A stretch of DNA of 64,000 nt, taken from Deinococcus koreensis. GTDB lineage: Bacteria > Deinococcota > Deinococci > Deinococcales > Deinococcaceae. Positions 1 through 9,399 of the stretch are shown here, in pieces (position 1 is the first letter of the stretch; each line of letters opens with the position of its first letter). The translations under genes and the position numbers were made by a program. The stretch is from positions 372,001-436,000 of the forward strand of contig NZ_PPPD01000002.1 in the NCBI RefSeq assembly GCF_002901445.1. Direction: 5' to 3'. The notes under the pieces were generated by a model. It did no database searches, had not been told where the DNA came from, and saw only the letters and a program-made list of their open reading frames with translations.

Positions 1-257
1 AGGTGATCCTGCGCGGCCAGCACGTCCCGCATGCGGGCGTCGCCGGGCATGACGCCCACGCCGCAGATGCCCCACTGTGCCGATCCAGCGGCGTCCGCAC
101 CCAGCAGCCGGTCGAGGTACATCGCCTCGTGCGAGCGGTGGAAGCCGCCGACCCCGAAGTGGACGATGCCGGAGGTGAGCGCGCTGGGATCGTACTGGGG
201 CACAGCAACGCGCTGATCCAGGGTGGACAGGGCCGCACGGTTGAGTTTGACGGTCAT
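1..257 (-). CDS. polyol (mannitol-type) dehydrogenase, N-terminal part, cut by window edge
   Basis: The first 85 codons of a long-chain polyol dehydrogenase that would oxidise a sugar alcohol to a ketose with NAD. The translated start MTVKLNRAALSTL leads into an N-terminal Rossmann-like segment with GIVHFGVGGFHRSHEAMYLD, the hallmark of the mannitol 2-dehydrogenase/fructuronate reductase family; family members are about 450-490 aa, so most of the gene lies outside. It is the last gene of the polyol ABC transporter operon, 74 nt after the second permease, which supports uptake followed by oxidation of the same sugar alcohol. The exact substrate (mannitol, sorbitol, arabitol) cannot be told from this fragment. 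Confidence 0.85.
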   Translation of the reverse strand, partial: MTVKLNRAALSTLDQRVAVPQYDPSALTSGIVHFGVGGFHRSHEAMYLDRLLGADAAGSAQWGICGVGVMPGDARMRDVLAAQDH

Positions 258-331
258 GGGGACTCCGGACTCCGGGAACGTGGAACGGGCTGGGCCCGGG
301 AAGGGTGTGCGGGGCGGGCTCCCGGAGCCGC

Positions 332-1207
332 CTATTTCACGGCCCCGAAGCTCAGACCGCGCACGAGCTGGCGCTGGGCGATCCAGCCGAAGATCAGCAC
401 GGGCAGCACGGTCAGGGTGGCGGCGGCCGAGAGCTGCGCCCAGAAGAGCCCCTGGCTGGTCTTGAAGGAGCCGATGAACACGCTCAGCGGCGCGGCGTCC
501 GAGTTGGTCAGGTTCAGGGCGAAGAAGACCTCGTTCCAGGCGAAGATCAGGCACAGCAGCGCGGTGGCGAAGATGCCGGGCAGCGAGAGCGGCAGCGCGA
601 TGTTGAAGAACTCCCGGCTCACCGAGGCGCCGTCGACCTTGGCCGCCTCGTAGATGGCCTGCGGGATCTCGGTCATGTAGGAGTGCATCATCCAGACCAC
701 CAGCGGCAGGTTCATGGTGGTGTACATCAGGATCAGGCCCGGCAGGGTGTCGAGCAGCCCCAGGTTGCGGTAGATCAAGAAGAGCGGGACGATCACGCCC
801 ACCGCCGGCATGAACTTGGTGCTCAGCATCCAGGTGAGCACGCCCTGGGCTCGCCGGGTCGGGTAGACCGCCAGCGCGAAGGCGGCCGGCAGGCCCAGCG
901 CGAACGCCGCCAGGGTGGAGCCCAGCGCCGCGATCAGGCTGTTTCTCAGCGCCGGGAAGTAGCCGCCCAGGGCCTTCTCGAAGTTCTCCAGGGTGGGCGT
1001 GAAGACGAACACCGGCGGGGTGGCGAAGGCCTGGGCCTCGGTCTTGAAGGCGGCCAGGATCATCCAGACGAGCGGAAACAGGAAGGCCAGCGCGATCAGG
1101 TAGGTCAGCGCGGTGAGCAGGCCGTTGCGCAGCGCGTGGCGCTGGCTGGTGGGGCGGGGAGCGGCCGGTTTCGGAGCGGCGGGGCGGACGGTCGGCAGGG
1201 TCGTCAT
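332..1207 (-). CDS. carbohydrate ABC transporter permease (MalG/SmoG type)
   Basis: Inner-membrane permease of a binding-protein-dependent sugar importer. About 291 aa, the usual MalG-type length, with six predicted membrane spans and, in the last third, the cytoplasmic EAA loop (YEAAKVDGASVSREFFNIALP), which docks the ATPase. The ATG at 1207 is preceded by GGGAGG with a 5-nt spacer and starts one base past the stop of the other permease, so the two are probably made together. With the polyol-type binding protein and dehydrogenase it fits a mannitol/sorbitol importer. No ATPase gene is seen; it may lie beyond the window or be a shared MsmX/MalK-type subunit. Confidence 0.92.
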   Translation of the reverse strand: MTTLPTVRPAAPKPAAPRPTSQRHALRNGLLTALTYLIALAFLFPLVWMILAAFKTEAQAFATPPVFVFTPTLENFEKALGGYFPALRNSLIAALGSTLAAFALGLPAAFALAVYPTRRAQGVLTWMLSTKFMPAVGVIVPLFLIYRNLGLLDTLPGLILMYTTMNLPLVVWMMHSYMTEIPQAIYEAAKVDGASVSREFFNIALPLSLPGIFATALLCLIFAWNEVFFALNLTNSDAAPLSVFIGSFKTSQGLFWAQLSAAATLTVLPVLIFGWIAQRQLVRGLSFGAVK

Positions 1208-1208
1208 G

Positions 1209-2135
1209 TCAGCCTCCCAGGCTCGACTTGCTGCGGCTCATGAAGCGCAGCAGGTACACCGCCAGGATGTTGGTCAGCACCACGGTCAGCACCCCGGCGG
1301 CGCTGGCCAGCCCGATGTTGTACTCGGCAAAGGCCTTCTGGTAGATGAAGTAGGGCAAATTTGTGGTCGCCAGCCCCGGCCCCCCGGAGGTCGAGCCGTA
1401 GATCTCGCCGTACACCTGAAGCAGCGCGATGGTCTCCATCAGCACGACCACCTGGATGGCCTGCGACCAGTGCGGCAGGACGATGTGCTGGAACTCCTGC
1501 AGCGGCGAGGCGCCGTCGAGCCGCGCGGCCTCGAGCTGGTCGTCGGGCAGGCTCTGCAGGCCGGTGAGCAGGATCAGCATGGCGAACGGCATCCATTCCC
1601 AGGTGATCATGGCGATCACGCTGCCCATCGGATACTGCGCCAGGAAATCCACCGGCTGCAGCCCGAGCCGTAGCGTGACCCAGGAAAAGAAGCCCGAGAC
1701 CGGGTTGAGCAGCATGTTCTTCCAGATCACGGCCGTGACGATGGGCATGACCAGGAAGGAGCTGATCATGACGGTGCGGAGCAGCGCCCGGCCGGGAAAG
1801 TCGCGGTTGAGCAGCAGGGCCATGGCGCCGCCGATGATCAGGGTCAGCAGCAGCGTGCCCAGCGCCAGCACCAGGGTGTTGACCACGATGCGGAAGTTCT
1901 CGGGATTGGTGAGCAGGTTGGCGTAGTTCGCCAGTCCCACGAAGGGCCGGTTGTCCGGCTCGACCAGGTTGTAGCGGAAGAACGAGTAGTAGACCGTCAT
2001 GAAAAACGGCACCTGGGTGGTCGTGATCAGGTACAGCAGGGCCGGCCAGATCAGCGCGGCGGGGGTCAGGCGCAGCCCGCGTTTGGGCGTGGGCGCCGTG
2101 GTGGTCACCGTGGTGGGTGTGGCAGCGACGGTCAT
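1209..2135 (-). CDS. carbohydrate ABC transporter permease (MalF/SmoF type)
   Basis: Second permease half of the polyol importer, 308 aa. It has six predicted membrane spans and an EAA-like loop near residues 205-225 (LEAARLDGASPLQEFQHIVLP). I chose the ATG at 2135 rather than an upstream codon at 2189 because GGAGGT sits 7-8 nt before it and the protein then begins with a short polar tail before the first span. It follows the solute-binding protein gene across a 16-bp stem-loop, and is followed after one base by the second permease. Confidence 0.92.
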   Translation of the reverse strand: MTVAATPTTVTTTAPTPKRGLRLTPAALIWPALLYLITTTQVPFFMTVYYSFFRYNLVEPDNRPFVGLANYANLLTNPENFRIVVNTLVLALGTLLLTLIIGGAMALLLNRDFPGRALLRTVMISSFLVMPIVTAVIWKNMLLNPVSGFFSWVTLRLGLQPVDFLAQYPMGSVIAMITWEWMPFAMLILLTGLQSLPDDQLEAARLDGASPLQEFQHIVLPHWSQAIQVVVLMETIALLQVYGEIYGSTSGGPGLATTNLPYFIYQKAFAEYNIGLASAAGVLTVVLTNILAVYLLRFMSRSKSSLGG

Positions 2136-2167
2136 GAACTTCACCTCCGGCGGGGAGCGGGAAGAAG

Positions 2168-2214
2168 GCGGGCGGGAGGAGGGGGCCAAGGCACGCCTCC
2201 CTCCTCCCGCCCGC
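2168..2214 (-). promoter_or_regulatory. 16-bp intercistronic stem-loop between binding-protein and permease genes
   Basis: Perfect 16-bp inverted repeat: left arm 2168-2183 and right arm 2199-2214, with a 15-nt loop. There is no T-run, so it is more likely an mRNA stabiliser or partial terminator that lets the upstream binding protein be made in excess of the permeases, as in the malE-malF intergenic region of enteric bacteria. That role is inferred. Confidence 0.7.
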
Positions 2215-2228
2215 GTACGGCTCCGGGC

Positions 2229-3569
2229 TTACTTCTGGTAGCCGCCTTCCTTGGCGGTCTTATTGGCGGCGTCCTGCGCCAGCTTGAGGGTCTGGTCGAT
2301 GGTGGCCTGGCCGCTCAGGGCGCCGGCGAGGTACTGGCCGACCTGAGTGCCCAGCGCCTGGAATTCGGGGATGGCGACGTACTGGATGCCGGTGTAAGGC
2401 ACGGGATCCTTGGTCGCCTTGGTGACGTCGGCCTTGGTGATGGAGCTGAGCACCAGCGAGCTGAAGGCCCCGGCCGCCTTCTTGTAGTTGGCGTTGTTGT
2501 AGGTACTGGTGCGGGTGCCGGGGGGCACCGAGGCCCAGGTGCCCTTGGTCTTGGCGACCAGCGCGATGTACTCGGGGCTGGTGGCCCAGGTGATGAACTT
2601 GAAGGCCGCGTCCTCCTGCTTGGTGGACTTGGGAATGGCGAGGTTCCAGCTCCAGTACCACGCGTTGCCGCGCGGCGTGGTGCCGACCGGGGCGTTGGCG
2701 AAGCCCACGCTCTTGACGATCTTGGAGGAGCCGGGGTCGCTCAGGAAGCCGGCGGCCACGGTGGCGTCGACCCACATCCCGCACTTGCCCTGGCTCATCA
2801 GCGTCAGGTTCTCGGTAAAGCCGTTGGAGGTGGCGCCGGGGGGGCCGTACTTCTTGAGGGTGTCGACGTAGAAGGTCATGGCCGACTTCCAGGCCGGCGT
2901 GTTCAGCTGGGCCTGCCAGTTGTTGTCGAACCAGCGCCCGCCGAAGGTGTTGACCATGGTGGTGAAGAAGGCCATGTTCTCGCCCCAGCCGGGCAGGCCG
3001 CGCAGGCAGATGCCGTACACGCCGCTGGCGGGCTTGTGGATCTTGGCGGCGAAGCCCTGCACCTGCTGCCAGGTGGGGTTCTGCGGCATGGTGAGGCCGG
3101 CGGCCTTGAAGAGATCCTTGTTGTAGAAGGTCATCGAGCTTTCGGCGTAGAAGGGCACGGCGTACAGGTTGCCGTTCACCGTGAGCGCCGTGCGGACGCC
3201 GGGGATGATGTCGTTGACGTTGTAGCTCCTGGCGATCTCGGCGTTCTTGGCGAACATGGGGGTCAGCGGATCGAGCCAGCCGTTCTTGGCCCAGATCGGC
3301 ACCTCGTAGGCGCCCACCGTGGCGACGTCGAACGATCCCGCGCCGGAGGCCACGTCCAGGGTGATCTTCTGGCGCAGTTCGTTCTCGGGCAGCACGACCC
3401 ACTTGACCGTGATGTCCGGGTACTTCTTGTTGAACTCGGGGGTGAGCCCCTGCATGGTCACCATGTCGGGGTTGTTCACGGTGGCGATGGTGATGGTGGA
3501 GGCGGCCAGGCCCGTCGTGGCGACGGCGGCGGCGGTCAGGGCAAGGCTGAGCAGCAGGGGACGTTTCAT
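2229..3569 (-). CDS. polyol ABC transporter substrate-binding protein (SmoE/MtlE-like)
   Basis: Exported sugar-alcohol-binding protein, 446 aa, family 1 of extracellular solute-binding proteins. A Sec signal peptide (MKRPLLLSLALTAAAVATT, cleavage near GLAAS) precedes a mature start TITIATVNNPDMVTMQGLT typical of mannitol/sorbitol binders, followed by GSFDVATVGAYEVPIWAKNG. The start at 3569 is chosen for its GGAGG ribosome site and the signal peptide; an open frame upstream to 3716 lacks both. No lipobox is seen, so it would be a soluble periplasmic-type protein. It is the first gene of the operon and faces the LacI gene across 252 nt holding a palindromic operator. Confidence 0.92.
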   Translation of the reverse strand: MKRPLLLSLALTAAAVATTGLAASTITIATVNNPDMVTMQGLTPEFNKKYPDITVKWVVLPENELRQKITLDVASGAGSFDVATVGAYEVPIWAKNGWLDPLTPMFAKNAEIARSYNVNDIIPGVRTALTVNGNLYAVPFYAESSMTFYNKDLFKAAGLTMPQNPTWQQVQGFAAKIHKPASGVYGICLRGLPGWGENMAFFTTMVNTFGGRWFDNNWQAQLNTPAWKSAMTFYVDTLKKYGPPGATSNGFTENLTLMSQGKCGMWVDATVAAGFLSDPGSSKIVKSVGFANAPVGTTPRGNAWYWSWNLAIPKSTKQEDAAFKFITWATSPEYIALVAKTKGTWASVPPGTRTSTYNNANYKKAAGAFSSLVLSSITKADVTKATKDPVPYTGIQYVAIPEFQALGTQVGQYLAGALSGQATIDQTLKLAQDAANKTAKEGGYQK

Positions 3570-3751
3570 GGGTGTTCCTCCGGGGCCGCCCAGGGGCTGA
3601 CGGCGTGAGCACGGCGCGGGGCAGTCGCTCCGGGCACACAGCCGTGCCGGGCGGGCCAGGTGGCCGCTCCACCTGAACACTCTTGAAATGGTCTCGTGGC
3701 CATCAGTGAACCACACCGGGCCGGCGTTGTCTAGTGAAACGGTGAAAACAC

Positions 3752-3764
3752 TGAACCCGGTTCA
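3752..3764. promoter_or_regulatory. candidate LacI-family operator
   Basis: TGAACCCGGTTCA is a perfect palindrome around a central base, in the gap between the divergent transporter operon and the LacI-type gene, 58 nt before the latter's start. LacI proteins bind such CG-centred palindromes. Assignment to the neighbour is inference. Confidence 0.65.
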
Positions 3765-3809
3765 ATGAGCTCGTGACCACCTTCACGTGGTTTGCGCGCC
3801 TCCATAGCC

Positions 3810-3815
3810 TACACT
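3810..3815 (+). promoter_or_regulatory. -10 box TACACT of lacI-type gene, leaderless
   Basis: TACACT ends 6 nt before the ATG at 3822, so transcription should start at or next to the start codon. No ribosome site precedes the ATG. Confidence 0.65.
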
Positions 3816-3821
3816 GGCGCC

Positions 3822-4853
3822 ATGCCCACCATCCAGGACGTCGCGCGACTGGCGGGCGTCTCCCCCACCACCGCCAAGCGCGCCCTGCGCGAGCCCGACA
3901 AGCTCACGCCCGAGACCCTGGGCCGGGTGCAGCAGGCCATCGAGCAGCTCCACTACGAGCCCGATCAGCGCGCCGGCAGCCTGCGCGGGGGGCAGAGCAC
4001 CACCATTGGCCTCATCGTGGCCTCGATCCTGGAGCCGTTCTTCGCCCAGTTCGCGCGCACCGCCGCCCACGCGCTGGCCGGCGCCGGCTACACCCTGATC
4101 ATCTCCGAGAACGAGTACTCCGCCGCGCGGGAGCTGGAGGAACTGCGGCGGCTGTACGGGCAGCGGGTGGGCGGCATCATGCTGCGCCCCGGCTACGGGA
4201 TGGACAGCGGCGACTACCTGGCGCGGCTCTCGGCGCGCGGCACCTGCGTCGTGCAGTACGACTACCGGCCGCCCCACAGCCCCTACCCCAGCGTGACCCT
4301 GGACAACCCCCGCGCGATGTCCGAGGCGGTGGGCTACCTGCATGGCCTGGGCCACCGCGCGATCGCCGCGCTGGGCACCTACCACCCGGTCATCCACCCC
4401 GAGGAGCGCAGCCGCACCTTCCCCGAGGCCATGAACGCCCTGGGCCTGAGCGTGCCCCCCGAGTACCAGCGGGTCACGCTGCTGACCGAGGACACCGCCT
4501 ACGCCCTGACCCACGAACTGCTGGCCCTGCCCGCCCCGCCCACGGCCCTGATCGCGCTGACCGGCACGCAGGCGGTCGGGGCCTACCGCGCCATCCGCGA
4601 GCGGGGCCTGAGCATCCCGGCGGACCTCAGCCTGATCACCTTCGACAACTACCCCTGGACGGCCCTGGTCGAGCCGCCCATCACGGTGCTGGAGCAGCCG
4701 GCCGCCGACATGGCGACCGCCAGCGTGCGCCGGCTGCTCGCGCAGCTGGAGGGCCGCCCCGCGCCGGCGGGGGCACACGAGACCTTCCCGGCCCGGCTGA
4801 TCGTGCGGGGCAGCTGCGCCGCGCCCTCGCTGGGGCTGGTCTCCAGCCGGTGA
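3822..4853 (+). CDS. LacI-family transcriptional regulator
   Basis: DNA-binding sugar sensor, 343 aa. The N-terminus MPTIQDVARLAGVSPTTAKR is the LacI helix-turn-helix, followed by the hinge helix and a periplasmic-binding-protein-like effector domain (from about GGQSTTIGLIVASI to the C-terminus, with LSLITFDNYPWTALVEPPIT near the end). Start at 3822 because the helix-turn-helix begins there and a -10 box stands 6 nt upstream. It is divergent from the polyol transporter operon, so it most likely represses that operon and itself through the palindrome at 3752, released by the sugar alcohol or a derivative. Confidence 0.92.
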   Translation: MPTIQDVARLAGVSPTTAKRALREPDKLTPETLGRVQQAIEQLHYEPDQRAGSLRGGQSTTIGLIVASILEPFFAQFARTAAHALAGAGYTLIISENEYSAARELEELRRLYGQRVGGIMLRPGYGMDSGDYLARLSARGTCVVQYDYRPPHSPYPSVTLDNPRAMSEAVGYLHGLGHRAIAALGTYHPVIHPEERSRTFPEAMNALGLSVPPEYQRVTLLTEDTAYALTHELLALPAPPTALIALTGTQAVGAYRAIRERGLSIPADLSLITFDNYPWTALVEPPITVLEQPAADMATASVRRLLAQLEGRPAPAGAHETFPARLIVRGSCAAPSLGLVSSR

Positions 4854-4948
4854 GCGGCCGGGACTTCGCGGCGGCTGTCCAGACGCCTGTCCAGATCCGG
4901 CGGCGGCGCGCCCGCGGGCCCTCTAGACTGAGCCTGTGACCCAGGCCC

Positions 4949-6208
<1,260 letters not shown>

Positions 6209-6215
6209 GGCGCGC

Positions 6216-6221
6216 TAGCGT
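6216..6221 (+). promoter_or_regulatory. -10 box TAGCGT of acyl-CoA dehydrogenase gene
   Basis: TAGCGT followed by 6 nt and the ATG at 6228; fits the leaderless pattern of other genes here. Confidence 0.5.
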
Positions 6222-6227
6222 GCAGCC

Positions 6228-7385
6228 ATGACGGCGACCCTCCCGGCACCCGCCCCCTTCACGCCCGAGCAGGCGGAGGTCGTGGCCCACGCCGCCCAGG
6301 CCATCGGTGAGCACGTGGACGCCTGCGAGGCGGCGCAGGACGTGACCCCGGCGGCGGCCCGGGCGCTGCGGGAGAGCGGCTACACCCGCCTGACCCTGCC
6401 CACGGCGTATGGCGGCCTGGGCGCGACCCTGAGCACCTTCGCCCGGGCCCAGCTGGAGCTGGGGCGCCGGGGCGCCAGCCTCGCGCTGGTGCTGGCGATG
6501 CACGGGCACGTGACGGGCGCGGCCTTCCAGGGACGCACCCTGCCAGAGCCGCTGCTGGAGGGGCTGGCGGGGGCCGGCCGGCGGGGCGAACTGCTGAACG
6601 CCCTGGCGAGCGAGCCGGAACTGGGCAGCCCCTCGCGCGGGGGGCGGCCGCGCACCGCCGCCACGTGGCAGGACGGACAGTGGTGGATCACCGGCCGCAA
6701 GACGTGGTCGACCGGCGCGCGGGCGCTGAGCTGGGGGCTGGTGAGCGCCGCCACCCCGGACGGTCAGACCGGCCGCTTCTGGATCGACCTGCAGGGCGCG
6801 GGCGTGCGCGTGGAGCCCACCTGGCAGGGCGCCCTGGCCCTGCGCGGCAGCGGCAGCCACGACCTGATCTTCGAGCAGGCGCCGGGGGCGCTGTACGCCC
6901 CACCGGGCCCGGCCCACCCGGCCAGCGGCGCGTGGTTCCAGGCGGCCGTCGCCGCGACCTACCTTGGCGTGGGCGAGGCCGCCCGCGACGCCCTGATCGC
7001 CTACGCCCGGAACCGGGTGCCGACCGCCCTGGGCGAGCCGATCGCCACGCTGGGACGCGTGCAGGAGAGCGTCGGGCGCATCGGGGCGGAGCTGCTGGCG
7101 GCGCGGTCGCTGCTGCTCCACGCGGCGGCGGCCTGGGACGGAGCCCCGGGCGAGGACGCCCTGCCGCTGCTCGGCGCGGCGAAGGTGGTCGCCACGAACG
7201 CGGCGGTGAGCGCCACCGATCAGGCGGTGCGGACGGCGGGCGGCGGCGCCCTGACCGGCGCGCTGCCCCTGGAGCGCCTGCTGCGCGACGCCCGCGCCGG
7301 GCTCACCCACCCGCCCGGCGACGAGCCGGCGCTCACGTCCTATGGCCGGAGCCTGCTGAGCGGAGCCGCAGGGCCACCTGTGTAG
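6228..7385 (+). CDS. acyl-CoA dehydrogenase family flavoprotein
   Basis: FAD-dependent dehydrogenase of the acyl-CoA dehydrogenase fold, 385 aa. The helical N-terminal domain has RESGYTRLTLPTAYGGLG, the middle beta domain has WWITGRKTWSTGARALSWGL (the family's 'GxKxWxTGA' strand), and the helical C-terminal domain runs through AVRTAGGGALTGALPLERLLRDAR. The usual C-terminal 'D.R...I..G' signature is only loosely kept, so the substrate may be unlike a fatty acyl-CoA. It lies between an MFS carrier and the PKS locus; a role in either is unproven. Confidence 0.85.
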   Translation: MTATLPAPAPFTPEQAEVVAHAAQAIGEHVDACEAAQDVTPAAARALRESGYTRLTLPTAYGGLGATLSTFARAQLELGRRGASLALVLAMHGHVTGAAFQGRTLPEPLLEGLAGAGRRGELLNALASEPELGSPSRGGRPRTAATWQDGQWWITGRKTWSTGARALSWGLVSAATPDGQTGRFWIDLQGAGVRVEPTWQGALALRGSGSHDLIFEQAPGALYAPPGPAHPASGAWFQAAVAATYLGVGEAARDALIAYARNRVPTALGEPIATLGRVQESVGRIGAELLAARSLLLHAAAAWDGAPGEDALPLLGAAKVVATNAAVSATDQAVRTAGGGALTGALPLERLLRDARAGLTHPPGDEPALTSYGRSLLSGAAGPPV

Positions 7386-7483
7386 CGGAGGCCACAGGGC
7401 AATAGCTGGAACGCCTACTTTAGGCTTCCCCCATTCCTGCACCCGGCTTAAGAAACCGGAAAATAGGCGTCAGATTCGGCCCC

Positions 7484-7489
7484 TAGACT
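7484..7489 (+). promoter_or_regulatory. -10 box TAGACT of PKS gene, leaderless
   Basis: TAGACT followed by 6 nt and the ATG at 7496. No ribosome site is present, which also fixes this start. Confidence 0.65.
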
Positions 7490-7495
7490 GGCGAT

Positions 7496-8632
7496 ATGTC
7501 TGTCTTCCTGCACGCGCTGCGCACGGCGCTTCCCCCCCACGCCTATCCGCAGGCGCGCATCCGGGACATGATCAAAGCCCAGCCCGAACTCGACCGGCTG
7601 GGCCAGCGGCTCACCACCTCCATCTACAACCACTCCGGCATCGACCAGCGGTACTCGGTGGTGCCCGATTTCGCCCTCGCGCCGGACGAGGCGCCGGGCC
7701 TGTTCCTCGATCCGGCGACCGGGCGCATGCTGACCCCCTCGACCGGGGAGCGCAACGCCTTTTATATCGAGCACGCCACGCCGCTGTTCGTGGGAGCGGC
7801 CCGCGCCGCGCTGGAGGCCAGCCCGCACCTGCAGGCCCGCGACATCACGCACGTGGTCACCGTGTCGTGCACGGGCTTCTTCGCGCCGGGGCCGGACTAC
7901 GCCATTGTGCGCGCGCTGGGGCTGAGTCCGCAGACGCAGCGCTTCCACGTGGGCTTCATGGGCTGCTACGCCGCCTTCCCGGCGCTGCGGATGGCCCAGG
8001 CCTTCTGCGAGGCCGATCCGGACGCGGTCGTGCTGGTGGTGTGCGCGGAGCTGTGCACCATCCACATGCACTCCGCCAACGACGCCGACACCCTGATCGC
8101 CAGCTCGGTCTTCGCCGACGGCGCGGCGGCCGCGCTGGTCTCGGCCCGGCCGCCCGCCTCCGGCACGCCCGCCCTGCGCATCGACGCCCTGGGCACCACC
8201 CTGACGCCCGAGGGCGTGGGCGAGAAGGACATGGCCTGGACGATCGGCGACCAGGGCTACGACATGGTGCTCAGCACCTACGTGCCCGAGATCATCGAGG
8301 CGAACATCCAGCCGGTGCTGCTCTCCCTGCTCGAGCGCGACCGCGTGCTGGCGGGCGCACCCACCGCGCAGGTGGAACGCTGGGCCATCCATCCGGGCGG
8401 CCGCTCGATCCTCGACAAGGTGCAGGGCAGCCTGAACCTCAGCGACGAGCAGCTCGCCCCCTCGCGGGAGGTGCTGCGCCGCCACGGCAACATGAGTTCG
8501 GCGACCGTGCTGTTTATCCTGCAGGACGTGCTGGAGGCGGCCAGCGACGGCGAGCGGGTCTGCGCGCTGGCCTTCGGGCCGGGCCTGACCGTGGAGTCGG
8601 GGCTGTTCACCGCCTGCACCGGCCTGGACTGA
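7496..8632 (+). CDS. type III polyketide synthase (chalcone/stilbene synthase family)
   Basis: Homodimeric ketosynthase that extends an acyl-CoA starter with malonyl-CoA and cyclises the chain without an acyl carrier protein. All three catalytic residues are in place: Cys125 in VTVSCTGFFAPG, His299 in WAIHPGGRSILDK and Asn332 in RHGNMSSATVLF, and the C-terminal GPGLTVES loop is intact. Length 378 aa is normal. It heads a run with a methyltransferase (13 nt downstream) and an FAD monooxygenase, an arrangement known in other bacteria where the product is a phenolic lipid, pyrone or naphthol-type compound that is methylated and oxidised. Starter and ring type cannot be read from sequence. Confidence 0.93.
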   Translation: MSVFLHALRTALPPHAYPQARIRDMIKAQPELDRLGQRLTTSIYNHSGIDQRYSVVPDFALAPDEAPGLFLDPATGRMLTPSTGERNAFYIEHATPLFVGAARAALEASPHLQARDITHVVTVSCTGFFAPGPDYAIVRALGLSPQTQRFHVGFMGCYAAFPALRMAQAFCEADPDAVVLVVCAELCTIHMHSANDADTLIASSVFADGAAAALVSARPPASGTPALRIDALGTTLTPEGVGEKDMAWTIGDQGYDMVLSTYVPEIIEANIQPVLLSLLERDRVLAGAPTAQVERWAIHPGGRSILDKVQGSLNLSDEQLAPSREVLRRHGNMSSATVLFILQDVLEAASDGERVCALAFGPGLTVESGLFTACTGLD

Positions 8633-8645
8633 TGGGGCTGAACTG

Positions 8646-9395
8646 ATGGAACAGGTGGGCACAGACCGCCGGGTGACCCGTGAGGGCTCCGGCTGGGCCG
8701 GCTGGGGAGAGCGCGCCGCCGGGCTGCGCGAGCTGATGGACGATCCGCACGCCGACCCGGCGGCGCTGAGCCGCACCTACGCCAACTTCGACCGCGTGAA
8801 CCTGGTGGTGTCGGGCTGGCGGCGGGTGTACACGCGTGACCTGCGGCCCCGGCTGATCCGCCCCGGCGGCGCCCGGCTGCTGGACATCGGCTGCGGGGGG
8901 GGCGACATCTCGCGGCGGCTGATGGCCTGGGCCGCCCGCGACGGGCTGCAGCTGCGGATCGTCGGCCTGGACGCCGACCCCCGCGCCATCGCCTTCGCGC
9001 GGGCGCAGCCCACCCCGCCGGGGCTGACGTTCCGGACGGCCATGAGCGGGGAGCTGCGCGCGGGGGGCGAGCGCTTCGATGTGGTGGTCTCCAACCACCT
9101 GCTCCACCACCTGCAGCCCGAGGAATTCCGTGCGCTGCTGGCCGACACCGAGGCGCTGTGTAGCGGTCTGGCGATCCACAGCGACATCGAGCGGCATCCC
9201 CTGGCCTACGCGGCCTTCCGGGTGGGCACGGCGCGGGGGTTTGGCGGCTCGTTCATCCACGTGGACGGCCTGCGCTCGATCCGCCGGTCGTACACGCACG
9301 CGGAGCTGGCGGAGGTGGCCCCGCCCGGCTGGGAAGCGCGGCGGCAGTTCCCCTTCCGCAACCTGCTGACCTGGCGCGCGCCGAATGGGACGTAG
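8646..9395 (+). CDS. SAM-dependent methyltransferase (class I)
   Basis: Predicted O- or C-methyltransferase, 249 aa. The SAM-binding glycine loop LLDIGCGGGDISRRL is near residue 80, the acidic strand IVGLDADPRAI follows, and VVVSNHLLHHL marks motif III. Thirteen nucleotides separate it from the PKS stop and four from the monooxygenase start at 9400, so the three are one operon and the likely substrate is the polyketide product. The 45-residue N-terminal part before the core resembles UbiE/phenolic methyltransferases. Confidence 0.9.
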   Translation: MEQVGTDRRVTREGSGWAGWGERAAGLRELMDDPHADPAALSRTYANFDRVNLVVSGWRRVYTRDLRPRLIRPGGARLLDIGCGGGDISRRLMAWAARDGLQLRIVGLDADPRAIAFARAQPTPPGLTFRTAMSGELRAGGERFDVVVSNHLLHHLQPEEFRALLADTEALCSGLAIHSDIERHPLAYAAFRVGTARGFGGSFIHVDGLRSIRRSYTHAELAEVAPPGWEARRQFPFRNLLTWRAPNGT

Positions 9396-9399
9396 GGAC

